Of a stretch of 64,000 bases of DNA, positions 24,498-33,111 are shown piece by piece. Made by a program: the position numbers and the translations under genes. The notes beneath the pieces are model-generated. The model searched no databases. It was not told where the DNA came from and worked only from the letters and a program-made list of their open reading frames with translations. How positions within the stretch are numbered: position 1 is the first letter of the stretch; every line of letters starts with the position of its first letter. Origin of the DNA: Halobacillus campisalis (lineage in GTDB: Bacteria; Bacillota; Bacilli; Bacillales; Halobacillaceae); NCBI RefSeq assembly GCF_030345335.1, contig NZ_JAPVRC010000002.1, positions 558,001-622,000 on the forward strand, given 5' to 3'.

Positions 24498-24518
24498 TAT
24501 TCGTAATCATTATTATTT
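24498..24518. promoter_or_regulatory. Zur-box-like site of znuC-znuB-zur
   Basis: TATTCGTAATCATTATTATTT keeps TCGTAATNATTA; located 16 bp before znuC. Confidence 0.68.
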
Positions 24519-24533
24519 CGAGAGGGATCTTTC

Positions 24534-25313
24534 ATGAATTTTAATAAAATAGTAGAGATGAACGATATTTCATTTAAATATGATAGAGAGACAGTGGTGG
24601 AGAATATCGACCTTACCATTGAACAAGGCCAATTCTTAGGTCTTGTCGGTCCTAATGGTTCAGGTAAATCAACATTGATTAAGCTTATGCTAGGGATAGT
24701 CAAACCAGATAAAGGTGATGTGAAAATTTTTGGCAAGCCTATTAAGCAGTTTAATCAATGGGAAGAAATTGGTTTTGTTTCGCAAAAAGCCAATAGCTTT
24801 AATTCAGGTTTTCCGGCAACAGTTCTGGAGGTAGTCAAAACAGGGTTGGTTTCACGAATCGGTGCATTCAAATTCTTTAATCGCAAGCATAAAGAAAAAG
24901 CGCTTGAAGCCTTAAGAACGGTTGAAATGGAAGAATACGCGAATACCAATATCGGAGAATTATCAGGAGGCCAGCAGCAGCGTGTATTTATCGCCCGTGC
25001 CTTAGTAAGCGATCCTTCCCTGCTCATACTTGATGAACCGACCGTAGGGGTGGATGCTAAGCATGTGACAGCCTTTTACGACTTATTAGGAAAGCTCAAT
25101 CAAGATAAAGGCATTTCATTGTTAATGGTTACTCATGATATCGGTACAATTACCGAACATGCCACGCACGTCGTATGTATGAATAAGACGATACACTTTC
25201 ACGGAGCTTCAGAAGAATATAAGGAGTTTGACGATGAAGACCTCAATCGACTTTATGGTCATTCAGTTCAGCAGCTGACTCATAATCATGATCATGAGGA
25301 GATCCGTCCATGA
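24534..25313 (+). CDS. znuC: zinc ABC transporter ATPase ZnuC/AdcC
   Basis: 259 residues, cytoplasmic ATPase of a high-affinity zinc importer. Walker A GPNGSGKST (about 40-48), signature LSGGQQQRVFIARAL, Walker B LLILDEPTVGVD and switch His in MVTHD. The His-rich C-terminal HNHDHEE may bind zinc. First gene of the operon; overlaps znuB by four bases. Metal specificity is inferred from zur and Zur boxes. Confidence 0.9.
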   Translation: MNFNKIVEMNDISFKYDRETVVENIDLTIEQGQFLGLVGPNGSGKSTLIKLMLGIVKPDKGDVKIFGKPIKQFNQWEEIGFVSQKANSFNSGFPATVLEVVKTGLVSRIGAFKFFNRKHKEKALEALRTVEMEEYANTNIGELSGGQQQRVFIARALVSDPSLLILDEPTVGVDAKHVTAFYDLLGKLNQDKGISLLMVTHDIGTITEHATHVVCMNKTIHFHGASEEYKEFDDEDLNRLYGHSVQQLTHNHDHEEIRP

Positions 25314-26167
25314 TTGAGAGTTTTATCCAATACGATTTTTTACAGAATGCAGCCATTACAGGAATTCTTATCGGTCTTGTAGCTCCTCTATTAGGTGTCT
25401 TCATCGTTGTCAGGCGTCTTTCCCTGATTGCTGACGCTCTTTCGCATATTACGCTGACAGGGATCGCAGCCAGTCTATTGCTTGAAAAACGAGTGACCGG
25501 TATCAATGAGTTGAACCCGATTTATATGGGGATGGTCTTTTCCGTGGGAGGCGCTATCCTCATTGAAAAGTTGAGAAAGCTTTATAAACACTACGAAGAA
25601 CTTGCTATTCCTATTATCTTATCAGGCGGGATAGGTGTTGGTGTCATCCTTATTTCATTAGCGGATGGATTTAACACAGATTTATTCAGTTATTTATTTG
25701 GAAGCGTGACTGCCGTCAGCCGATCAAGCATGTGGACGGTTTTAGGCATAACCATTGCAGTACTTACAATAGTTATATTATTTTATAAGGAATTATTCGT
25801 ACTATCATTTGATGAAGAACATGCCTCGATCACTGGGGTGAACGGACGCTGGATTCATTTATTATTTATTGTTATGGTTGCTTTAGTAATAGCTTCTTCC
25901 ATGCAAGTTGTGGGGATTCTGCTCGTTTCCGCTTTGATGACGCTTCCGGTAGCCGCTGCTTTGAGAATAGCTTCCAGCTTTAAACAGACGATCGGACTTT
26001 CGATAGCATTTGGAGAGTTTTCGGTTATTTTTGGTTTGATATCTTCATATCAACTTAGTGTTCCACCAGGAGGAACGATTGTCGTCATTGCTATCTTAGT
26101 ATTGATTATGTCAATCATATATAAAAAGGTAAGAAGTCAGCTCTATATAAAGGGTGAAACAGTATGA
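25310..26167 (+). CDS. znuB: zinc ABC transporter permease ZnuB/AdcB
   Basis: 285 residues, about eight membrane helices, ABC-3 family. Signatures: APLLGVFIVVRRLSLIADALSHITLTGIA, then SSMQVVGILLVSALMTLPVAAALR. Forms the membrane channel for the znuC ATPase and the znuA binding protein. Overlaps both neighbours by four bases (ATGA type), indicating coupled translation. Confidence 0.9.
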   Translation: MIESFIQYDFLQNAAITGILIGLVAPLLGVFIVVRRLSLIADALSHITLTGIAASLLLEKRVTGINELNPIYMGMVFSVGGAILIEKLRKLYKHYEELAIPIILSGGIGVGVILISLADGFNTDLFSYLFGSVTAVSRSSMWTVLGITIAVLTIVILFYKELFVLSFDEEHASITGVNGRWIHLLFIVMVALVIASSMQVVGILLVSALMTLPVAAALRIASSFKQTIGLSIAFGEFSVIFGLISSYQLSVPPGGTIVVIAILVLIMSIIYKKVRSQLYIKGETV

Positions 26168-26574
26168 ACTTAGAAACAGCACTGCAAAAACTGAAAGAAA
26201 AAGGCTATAAGCGGACTCGTCAGAGAGAAAGAATTCTTGAGATTTTCGTTAAACAAGACCAATATATTGCAGCGAAGTCCATCTTGAAAGAAATTCAGGA
26301 AGATTTTCCGGGTGTGAGTTATGACACGATTTACAGAAACCTTTACCTGCTTACGGATGAAGAAATTCTGGAAGCTACCGAGCTCGGCGGGGAAAAGCAT
26401 TTCCGGTTAGGCTGCGATACACAGGGCCACCATCATCATTTTATATGCACAGACTGTGGCAAAACGAAGTCGATTGAATTTTGCCCTATGGAAAGCATCA
26501 ACGAGAATTTAAAAGGGTACGATATTGAAAATCACAAATTTGAGATTTACGGTAAGTGTCCTGTTTGCAGTTAA
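26164..26574 (+). CDS. zur: zinc uptake repressor Zur (Fur family)
   Basis: 136 residues. N-terminal winged helix (GYKRTRQRERILEIF; YDTIYRNLYLL recognition helix), then metal sites: the HHHHFIC run, CxDCG and a C-terminal KCPVC, which with FICTDC gives the structural CxxC pairs. Strong resemblance to B. subtilis Zur, including SGEK-like GGEKHFR and NHKFEIYGKCP. With zinc it should repress the sites at 21058, 21108, 24382, 24498, 26628 and 26651, including its own operon. Confidence 0.92.
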   Translation: MNLETALQKLKEKGYKRTRQRERILEIFVKQDQYIAAKSILKEIQEDFPGVSYDTIYRNLYLLTDEEILEATELGGEKHFRLGCDTQGHHHHFICTDCGKTKSIEFCPMESINENLKGYDIENHKFEIYGKCPVCS

Positions 26575-26583
26575 AGTGTGAAA

Positions 26584-26622
26584 GAGGTCTATAACAATGG
26601 TTATGGACCTCTATTTTATTTG
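26584..26622 (+). terminator. terminator of znuC-znuB-zur
   Basis: AGAGGTC-ATAAC and GTTAT-GACCTCT stem followed by ATTTTATTT. Confidence 0.75.
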
Positions 26623-26627
26623 ATTAT

Positions 26628-26671
26628 AAAAAGTAATGGTTACAGTTTACAAAAAGTAATCACTACGATAT
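26628..26671. promoter_or_regulatory. two tandem Zur-box-like sites of znuA
   Basis: AAAAAGTAATGGTTACAGTTT (26628-26648) and AAAAAGTAATCACTACGATAT (26651-26671), 23 bp centre to centre, that is about two helical turns, suggesting cooperative binding on one DNA face. Confidence 0.75.
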
Positions 26672-26702
26672 AATCTATTACGGAACAGCAAGGAGGAGAA
26701 AG

Positions 26703-27782
26703 ATGAATAGAACAAAAATTGGACTACTTATACTCATTATTTTCTTAGTTTTAGGAGCCTGCAGCGAACAGACTTCTGAGGAGTCATCAAGTGATAACGA
26801 AGAAAAGCTGAAAATAAATACGACGGTGTACCCATTACAATTCTTTACGCAGCAAATTGCCGGGGATGCTGCAGAAGTAAATACCATCCTGCCGCCGGGA
26901 ACTGATGCCCATTCGTATGAACCTACCACAAAAGAAATGGTGGAGATGGCGGAGGCGGATGCCTTTATTTACAATGGTGCCGGGCTAGAAACTTATGCTG
27001 AAAAAATTGCAGATTCAATTGACTCGGAGGATGTAAAAATCCTGGAGGCTGCAAATGGCATTGATTTAGAAGGAAGCGGTCATTCCCATGACCATGAGAA
27101 AGAAGGCCACTCAGAAGAAGAAAGCCATGACCATGAGGAAGAAGGCCACTCAGAAGAAGAAAGCCATGACCATGAGGAAGAAGGCCATTCAGAAGAAGAC
27201 CATGCCCATGAGGAAGATTCATCGGGAGAAGAGAATCACGAGGGCCACAACCATGGGGAAGAAGATCCACACGTTTGGCTGGACCCTATCCGTTCTATTG
27301 AAATGGCGGAGAATGTGAAAAATATGCTGGTCGAGCTTGAACCGGATTCAAAAGAGCAATTCAATGAGAACTTTGAACAGTTAAAGACGGAGTTAGAGTC
27401 ACTGGATAAAGAGTTCCATGAGCAGATAGAAAGCAAAGAAAAGAAGGAAATCATTGTATCACACTCGGCTTATGGGTACTGGGAACAAGCATATGGTATT
27501 GAGCAAATTGCCGTTTCTGGATTAAGTCCGACTAATGAACCATCTCAAAAGGATCTAGAAGAAATCATCAGTAAATCACAAGAGCACGATTTAAATCACG
27601 TGCTTTTTGAACAAAATATCACTCCGAAAGTTTCTGAGGTCGTTCAAAATGAGATAGGAGCAGAAGCATTAAGAATCCACAATCTCTCAGTTCTGACTGA
27701 AAGTGATATTGAAGACGAAGAAGATTACTTTACACTGATGGAACGAAATCTGGAAGTTCTTGATGAAGCTTTATCGGAGTAA
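26703..27782 (+). CDS. znuA: zinc-binding lipoprotein ZnuA/AdcA with tandem His-rich loop
   Basis: 359 residues. Lipobox LGAC (Cys20). Cluster A-I metal-binding family: His70 in PPGTDAHSYEPT, an internal His/Glu-rich loop at about 127-192, DPHVWLDP, the His in VSHSAYGYW and a late Asp/Glu pair. The loop is made of repeated GHSEEESHDHEEE units encoded by near-perfect 39-bp direct repeats (about 27102-27190), so its length can vary. Captures Zn2+ outside the membrane for ZnuBC. Separate transcription unit with two Zur boxes. Confidence 0.92.
   Translation: MNRTKIGLLILIIFLVLGACSEQTSEESSSDNEEKLKINTTVYPLQFFTQQIAGDAAEVNTILPPGTDAHSYEPTTKEMVEMAEADAFIYNGAGLETYAEKIADSIDSEDVKILEAANGIDLEGSGHSHDHEKEGHSEEESHDHEEEGHSEEESHDHEEEGHSEEDHAHEEDSSGEENHEGHNHGEEDPHVWLDPIRSIEMAENVKNMLVELEPDSKEQFNENFEQLKTELESLDKEFHEQIESKEKKEIIVSHSAYGYWEQAYGIEQIAVSGLSPTNEPSQKDLEEIISKSQEHDLNHVLFEQNITPKVSEVVQNEIGAEALRIHNLSVLTESDIEDEEDYFTLMERNLEVLDEALSE
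27102..27200 (+). repeat. 39-bp tandem repeat within znuA
   Basis: Two and a half in-frame copies of a 39-bp unit beginning GAAGGCCACTCAGAAGAAG; each codes for thirteen residues rich in His and Glu. Confidence 0.8.
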
Positions 27783-27787
27783 TGAAT

Positions 27788-27828
27788 AAAAAAAACTGCG
27801 CCCAAAATAAGGGGTGCAGTTTTTTTGT
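27788..27828. terminator. bidirectional terminator
   Basis: AAAAAACTGCGCCC and GGGTGCAGTTTTTTT between convergent znuA and the MFS gene. Confidence 0.85.
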
Positions 27829-27831
27829 ACA

Positions 27832-29001
27832 TTACGTAGTTTTTTGTGTGGCGGAAGGACTCGTTTTTAAAGCCGTAGCTGCCAATACGATCAATAAAAG
27901 AATCACTATCGTATAGAAAAAGGACACACCAGGGAATAAATCAATGAATATGCCTGTTAAAAAAGGTCCGCTGATACTACCAAGGCTGAATGACATACCG
28001 CACAAAATATTACCTGCTGGAAGTAACTCTCCCGGTAATAAATCCGTCATATAGGAAATCCCAAGTGAAAATAGAGAGCCGACAAATAGACCGCCAATCG
28101 CAAATGTTGCAAATAATCCAATGGTTGAATCTTCAAATAACGCTGCAAAAGTGAAGGCAGCGATGCCGTATGTCACCACTGACATTATAATAATCTTTCG
28201 GCCATATTGATCACTAAGACTTCCGAGAGGTATTTGAGAAAGAAGGCTCGCGGCGGCGAAGGATGGGATGATGAAGGAGAGCATGTTCACATCATGTCCG
28301 ATCCTCATTCCGTAAATAGGGAAAATCCCATGCAGAGTAGCTTCTAGAAAACCATACGTAAAAGGGGGAAGAAAGGCTACCCATCCCAGTTTAATCGCTA
28401 GCGCAAAACGTTTATATGAACTCGTCCCATAAGCGGTGGTGTGCTCATTTGGAGGCATTTCATTCCGTACAAACCACATCGTCCCCCACACTAATAAGCT
28501 GATAAGCGCCGATAGAATAAAAGGCAAGTGCATATTTATAGAGAGAAGGTTCGTCATCAAAGGCCCAAGCGTAAAACCTAAACTGAAAAATAAACCGTAA
28601 TAAGCGATGCTCTTTCCCCTGGATTGTTCGTGTGCTGTAGCAGTAATCCAGGTTTGCGTACCGAAATGCAGGATTTGATCTCCGATTCCGATCATCATTC
28701 TTAAAATGAACCAAAACCATAAGGATTGCCAGACGGGAAATAAAGAGAGTGAAAGTATGACGAGCGCTCCACCGGATAAAATCACCGGTTTATATCCGAA
28801 CTTTTGCAATGGTTTTTCCATAAATGGAGATGATATAAGAATACCTATGTATAAAGCAGTAGCGTGAATCCCATTTATAGAAGAGGATACACCGTTCTGC
28901 TCTAGAATAACGGCTAATAAAGGGAGAAGCATCCCTTGTGAAAATCCAGAAATAGTGACTAAGCCAATAAGTATCCAAAAACGTGTTTTCTTTGATACCA
29001 T
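27832..29001 (-). CDS. MFS transporter (multidrug/efflux type)
   Basis: 389 residues from the ATG at 29001 (eight bases after GGAGG), twelve predicted helices. Motif-A-like loop SDQYGRKIIIM between helices 8 and 9 and LGSISGPFLTGIF later. Most like drug-efflux or YfkF-type MFS proteins; in B. subtilis yfkF lies near yfkD and yfkH, which fits this neighbourhood, but specificity cannot be assigned. Confidence 0.8.
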   Translation of the reverse strand: MVSKKTRFWILIGLVTISGFSQGMLLPLLAVILEQNGVSSSINGIHATALYIGILISSPFMEKPLQKFGYKPVILSGGALVILSLSLFPVWQSLWFWFILRMMIGIGDQILHFGTQTWITATAHEQSRGKSIAYYGLFFSLGFTLGPLMTNLLSINMHLPFILSALISLLVWGTMWFVRNEMPPNEHTTAYGTSSYKRFALAIKLGWVAFLPPFTYGFLEATLHGIFPIYGMRIGHDVNMLSFIIPSFAAASLLSQIPLGSLSDQYGRKIIIMSVVTYGIAAFTFAALFEDSTIGLFATFAIGGLFVGSLFSLGISYMTDLLPGELLPAGNILCGMSFSLGSISGPFLTGIFIDLFPGVSFFYTIVILLLIVLAATALKTSPSATQKTT

Positions 29002-29150
29002 ATGAGGCACCTCCACCTGATTTAAGTCAATCCTTCACTATCCTAAACGAAATAAATAGATGGGAGCAAGGCTTTAAGGTTAATTAATGGGGGAAAACGG
29101 TTACTATAGTTATATACAAGATATTAAATGTTTGAAGGAGGGGTTAGAAA

Positions 29151-29543
29151 ATGGATTTTTACATTAAAGAAGATGGTGTTCGAACGTCTTTCGAGTACGG
29201 CCAGCTTGATATCTCAGGTGATGAACTTCATGGCTACCGCCCGTACCAGCTGATGGTGGCTTCTGTAGCAGGGTGCAGTATCGGTGTTTATAGAAAAATT
29301 TTAGACAAACAAAAGATCAATTATGAAGATATTAAAGTGACGGCGGATGTTAAAAGGAATTCTGATGAAGCTAACCGAATTGAAAGCATCCATTTGCACT
29401 TTGTTATTAAGGGATATCGCTTAAACCAGGATAAGCTTCTTAAAAACCTGGAAATTTCAAGTAAAAACTGTTCAATGGTACAGTCCGTTGTGAATAGTAT
29501 TAAAGTGGAAGAAACACTTGAGTGTATTGAATTAAGCAAGTAA
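29151..29543 (+). CDS. OsmC family protein
   Basis: 130 residues, OsmC/Ohr fold. Two Cys, in VASVAGCSIGVY (about residue 43) and NCSMVQSV (about 106), are where the peroxidatic pair of the family lies, suggesting thiol-based reduction of organic peroxides; YhfA-like subgroup. AAGGAGGGG precedes ATG. Divergent from the MFS gene, own terminator. Confidence 0.82.
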   Translation: MDFYIKEDGVRTSFEYGQLDISGDELHGYRPYQLMVASVAGCSIGVYRKILDKQKINYEDIKVTADVKRNSDEANRIESIHLHFVIKGYRLNQDKLLKNLEISSKNCSMVQSVVNSIKVEETLECIELSK

Positions 29544-29550
29544 AATGAAA

Positions 29551-29591
29551 GAGCCTATCCTAATTAATAGGATGGTGCTCTTTTTTTTTGT
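29551..29591 (+). terminator. terminator of the OsmC gene
   Basis: GAGC-ATCCTA and TAGGAT-GCTC stem around ATTA, followed by nine T residues. Confidence 0.85.
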
Positions 29592-29638
29592 GATTTTTCA
29601 TCTATAAATTAATCTATAAATTAACTGGAGGTGTCCAC

Positions 29639-30253
29639 GTGAAGACATTCGTCATAAAAGTTTTTTTCTTCTTGGTCGGGCTTGTTATTATATCTCTTGG
29701 AATCTCTCTGACGATAAACGCAGATTTAGGCGTGGGCGCCTGGGATGCAATGAATGTCGGTTTAACGAACACATTCGGTTTGACAGTTGGGAATTGGGTC
29801 ATCATCATCGGAGCCATCCTCATTTTAACGAATGCCTTGATCGCTAAAGAAAAGCCTGACTTATTGGCAGTCATCACGATTGTTATTTTAGGTAAGTTTA
29901 TTGATTTTTGGCTGTTAAATGTATTTGCTGATTTAGAACTTACTCAGATGCTATTTCAGATTATTACATTAGTTGGTGGAATATTTATTATTGCTGTTGG
30001 AGTTGCATGTTATTTGCAGCCGAAATTTTCGCTCAATCCTGTTGATAATTTCATGGTTGCTTTGCAAAAAAGGTTCGGGTTAAGCCTGACTGTATCGAAA
30101 ACCTTGACAGAAGGGGTTGCGCTTTTGCTCGCTATTATTTTTGGAGGTCCAATCGGTATTGGTACCATCATTATTTTAGTATGTATTGGGCCATTTATTC
30201 AATTTCTGGATCCAAAGGCAGAAAAAGTGATGAACCGCTTAACCTCATCTTGA
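29639..30253 (+). CDS. YczE/YyaS family membrane protein
   Basis: 204 residues, five membrane helices, GTG start nine bases after TGGAGG. Family phrases: SLGISLTINADLGVGAWDAMNVGL and a C-terminal GGPIGIGTIIILVCIGPFIQFLDPKAEKVM. B. subtilis YczE is linked to surfactin competence functions but the biochemical role is unknown. Likely monocistronic. Confidence 0.8.
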   Translation: MKTFVIKVFFFLVGLVIISLGISLTINADLGVGAWDAMNVGLTNTFGLTVGNWVIIIGAILILTNALIAKEKPDLLAVITIVILGKFIDFWLLNVFADLELTQMLFQIITLVGGIFIIAVGVACYLQPKFSLNPVDNFMVALQKRFGLSLTVSKTLTEGVALLLAIIFGGPIGIGTIIILVCIGPFIQFLDPKAEKVMNRLTSS

Positions 30254-30308
30254 GAATAGGTTGTGGGCATTTTTCACAAGCTAACGAAAAAGAAAGGTGG
30301 CCCACACC

Positions 30309-31103
30309 ATGAGATTAAAATGCTTAGGATTCCTTGTATGCTTAGGCATGCTCTTATATATCCATCCCTTAAATGGAGCTGCAGAGGAAAAAGAAATTAA
30401 AGGTCAATCAGAAATTCCTAGTCATGTCCTCAATATATCTAAGGATAATACGTACCCTAATTCAACAGAAGATCAAGAAATATTGGAAGCCGAAGAGTTG
30501 ACCAATGAACTAATAAACGACACAGATGTCCGGATTTCAAATCCTGAACTCATTGAAATGCTTAATCAAACTTCGATTAAACCTTCTCCATTCGCCGTTG
30601 GCTATAGGGGGGAGATCTTTCTTGGCAGATGGCCTTTATCTTACGAATCTAAGGAAACAAACATCAATTGGGAGTACCAGCAAATCAACTTAAACGAATT
30701 GAACAACCAGGGCGGTCAGAAAACGGAAGAAATCAGCTATGAACAAAAAGAAGAAAAGCATATAAAAGGCGGCCTAACATCAAAAGCGAGTCATGGAGAT
30801 CAAATGATGAAGTTGATATTATTAGAAGCCCGTGCGAAGTCAAAACTGCCTTTGTCCCTGCAAAGCTCTTTCGGACGGGGAACTAAGCAGACTAATACGT
30901 ATGCTGTCCCTGTAAATAAAGTGGGACAGTTGAAGGCGTATGCTCCAGCAGTTAATGAAAAAGGAGAAGTAGCTTTTGGTGATGTGTACATCCAGCTGAA
31001 AGGTTCCAAAATGAACATAGATATTAAAAACGTGACACGTCAAGGAGTCGGCGCCTGGATTCCTATTCAGGATCATGTAAGCTTTTCGTATCAGTTAAAA
31101 TAG
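30309..31103 (+). CDS. yfkD: YfkD-like exported protein
   Basis: 264 residues from the ATG after AAAGGTGG; the longer GTG form lies inside the ribosome-binding site. N-terminal signal peptide (about 1-25), then a soluble domain typical of the YfkD family: GRWPLSYESxETNINWEYQ, KGGLTSKASHGDQMMKLILLEA and GVGAWIPIQDHVSFSYQ. Extracytoplasmic; function unknown. Presence near yfkJIH, pdaA and yfjP mirrors the B. subtilis yfj-yfk region. Confidence 0.82.
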   Translation: MRLKCLGFLVCLGMLLYIHPLNGAAEEKEIKGQSEIPSHVLNISKDNTYPNSTEDQEILEAEELTNELINDTDVRISNPELIEMLNQTSIKPSPFAVGYRGEIFLGRWPLSYESKETNINWEYQQINLNELNNQGGQKTEEISYEQKEEKHIKGGLTSKASHGDQMMKLILLEARAKSKLPLSLQSSFGRGTKQTNTYAVPVNKVGQLKAYAPAVNEKGEVAFGDVYIQLKGSKMNIDIKNVTRQGVGAWIPIQDHVSFSYQLK

Positions 31104-31239
31104 TTAGTGAAAATGTGCTGGACCCAAATTGGTAAAAATGGGAACAGCATGTTTTTTAATTTGTATATGGACACATAGCTGACTTTGTACTATTATAGGC
31201 AAAGTGATTGTACGATTACCTGTAAAGGGGGACTTCCTT

Positions 31240-31386
31240 TTGACTCAACAAGAAAAATTAAGTGATCTTAAACTAAGACTTAACGCGTTTATTAAACGCT
31301 TAGATGACATGGAGCCTGAAGAGACATCCGTGGAAGACATTGATGAGCTCATCAAAATGCTTGAGGATGTAGAAAAGAAAATATAA
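31240..31386 (+). CDS. SE1561-family small protein
   Basis: 48 residues from TTG, eight bases after AAGGGGG. Sequence TQQEKLSDLKLRLNAFIKRLDDMEPEETSVEDIDELIKMLEDVE is helical and acidic, and resembles the small Firmicutes SE1561/YfjT-like proteins. A longer frame starting at 31204 ignores the ribosome-binding site. Function unknown. Confidence 0.7.
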   Translation: MTQQEKLSDLKLRLNAFIKRLDDMEPEETSVEDIDELIKMLEDVEKKI

Positions 31387-31397
31387 GATTACGCATT

Positions 31398-31433
31398 AGC
31401 TCTCATCTGGTATATGAGGGTTGATTTTTTTGT
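31398..31433 (+). terminator. terminator after the SE1561-family gene
   Basis: CTCTCAT and ATGAGGG around CTGGTAT, followed by TTGATTTTTTT. Confidence 0.65.
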
Positions 31434-31499
31434 AATCCTACTTTATCATGGTAAATCGCTAATGTAAAAAAGGTATTAGAAACATGGGGAGAGATTTTT

Positions 31500-32816
31500 A
31501 TGGCAGCAGCTGTCATTATGTCAGTTCTCGTACTGACAATATTAAGTTTATTACGTGTAAATGTGATTATTGCCATTCTCGCTGCCGGACTTACAGCGGG
31601 AGTTATGAATGGGGAATCTTTGATAGCTTCTCTCAAGTTAATAACTGATGGCATGGGGGAACAGGCTAGCGTTGCTCTAAGCTATATATTATTAGGAGCC
31701 TTTGCTGTAGCAATCAATTATTCAGGAATTACCACTATACTTGTGGGTTATTTAGTCAGAGTACTTAAAGATATGAGGACTTTGACCGTACTAGTCATCG
31801 CAGGAGTGGCAAGTTTATCCCAAAACGTCGTGCCGGTGCATATCGCTTTTATTCCTATTCTCATTCCGCCATTGCTTCATCTGTTCGATCGTATGAAGCT
31901 TGATCGTCGCGCTGTAGCCGCAGCTTTAACTTTTGGGTTGAAAGCTCCTTATGTAATGATTCCTGTCGGTTTCGGTTTGATCTTTCATCAGACGATCCAG
32001 GAATCAATGGACTCAAGCGGTCTTTCAATAAGCATTACAGAAATCGCTCAGTCTTTACTCATTCCAGGATCCGGGATGATTGTAGGATTGCTCATTGCCA
32101 TATTCTACACTTACAGGAGGAAAAGAGAGCCGTTAGAAAGTGATGCAGCTCATGAAATAAATTTTGCGGCTTCGTCGGAAAAGACAAAGTCTGTTCGCTT
32201 TAATTGGCGACACGGTTTGACACTCATTGCTATATTCGTCACCTTATTCATCCAGGCTTTTTATGAGAATCTTGTTCTTGCTGCTTTAGCGGGCTTGATT
32301 TTAATGTTTGTATTTAAAGTTATTCCATTCAAGCAGGGAGATCGTGTAGTTACGGATGGAATTGCCATGATGGGAACTATCGCATTTGTTATGTTGATTT
32401 CTGGGGGGTACGCCAATGTATTAACGGAGACAGAATCTGTCTCCTCCCTCGTAGATGCTAGTTCGGAATATATCGGAGATAATCAGGCATTTATCGCGTT
32501 TGTTCTCTTATTGCTGGGACTTGTAGTAACAATGGGGATTGGATCTTCGTTTGCTACAGTGCCAATCCTGGCAGCTTTATTTGTACCCATCTGTTTCAGT
32601 GCAGGGTTTTCACCCATGGCTACGGCTGCATTGATTGGTACAGCTGGAGCACTTGGGGACGCGGGCTCGCCGGCCTCTGACAGTACATTAGGACCGACTT
32701 CCGGATTAAATGCTGACGGAAGACATCACCACATCTGGGATACGTGTGTGCCGACTTTCATTCACTACAATATTCCATTGTTTATCTTTGGATGGGCTGC
32801 GTCGTTAATTTTATAG
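31500..32816 (+). CDS. YuiF-like Na+/H+ antiporter family protein
   Basis: 438 residues, about eleven to twelve membrane helices. Paired signatures of the Na_H_antiporter family: LSYILLGAFAVAINYSG, QNVVPVHIAFIPILIPPLL, LKAPYVMIPVGFGLIFHQ and the last-third GTAGALGDAGSPASDSTLGPTSGLNADG with its acidic and polar ion-site residues. Expected to exchange Na+ for H+, useful in a saline habitat; some relatives carry amino acids. GGGGAG precedes ATG. Confidence 0.82.
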   Translation: MAAAVIMSVLVLTILSLLRVNVIIAILAAGLTAGVMNGESLIASLKLITDGMGEQASVALSYILLGAFAVAINYSGITTILVGYLVRVLKDMRTLTVLVIAGVASLSQNVVPVHIAFIPILIPPLLHLFDRMKLDRRAVAAALTFGLKAPYVMIPVGFGLIFHQTIQESMDSSGLSISITEIAQSLLIPGSGMIVGLLIAIFYTYRRKREPLESDAAHEINFAASSEKTKSVRFNWRHGLTLIAIFVTLFIQAFYENLVLAALAGLILMFVFKVIPFKQGDRVVTDGIAMMGTIAFVMLISGGYANVLTETESVSSLVDASSEYIGDNQAFIAFVLLLLGLVVTMGIGSSFATVPILAALFVPICFSAGFSPMATAALIGTAGALGDAGSPASDSTLGPTSGLNADGRHHHIWDTCVPTFIHYNIPLFIFGWAASLIL

Positions 32817-32900
32817 CTACTTTGAAATTAAATACTGCGTCTCTGTTTCAAGTTTCAAAACAAACGTTAATGTTAAACTTCGTTGTAGATTTTTCATAAA

Positions 32901-33111
32901 TAGTTATTCAACTATATGGCAGGATAGCGGAAGACTTGATTTCGAGACATTTGGTGAGTGGATCAGGGCGGCGGGGAATGACTCGCTTTCCGTGGGAGCG
33001 CGGTGAGCTTCCACGGACGTCCCGTCCTGCGGGATCTCACCAAGCACTCTCTTCCCACAGGAGTCTCCCCATTCCCCGCCGCCCCTCACGATATATGCGT
33101 TCTCGAAATCC
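32901..33111. repeat. palindromic repeat copy D (left half of composite D-E)
   Basis: Near-identical to copy B over about 195 bp. Arms GGCGGGGAATG (32970-32980) and CATTCCCCGCC (33070-33080), same nested inner stems. Left end TAGTTATTCAACTATATGG then CAGGATAGCGGAAGAC. Confidence 0.88.

Noticed and set aside
26965-27318. Long alternate-frame and antisense frames rich in His-Gly-Leu or Lys-Met-Arg
   Set aside because: Shadows of the 39-bp tandem repeat in znuA.
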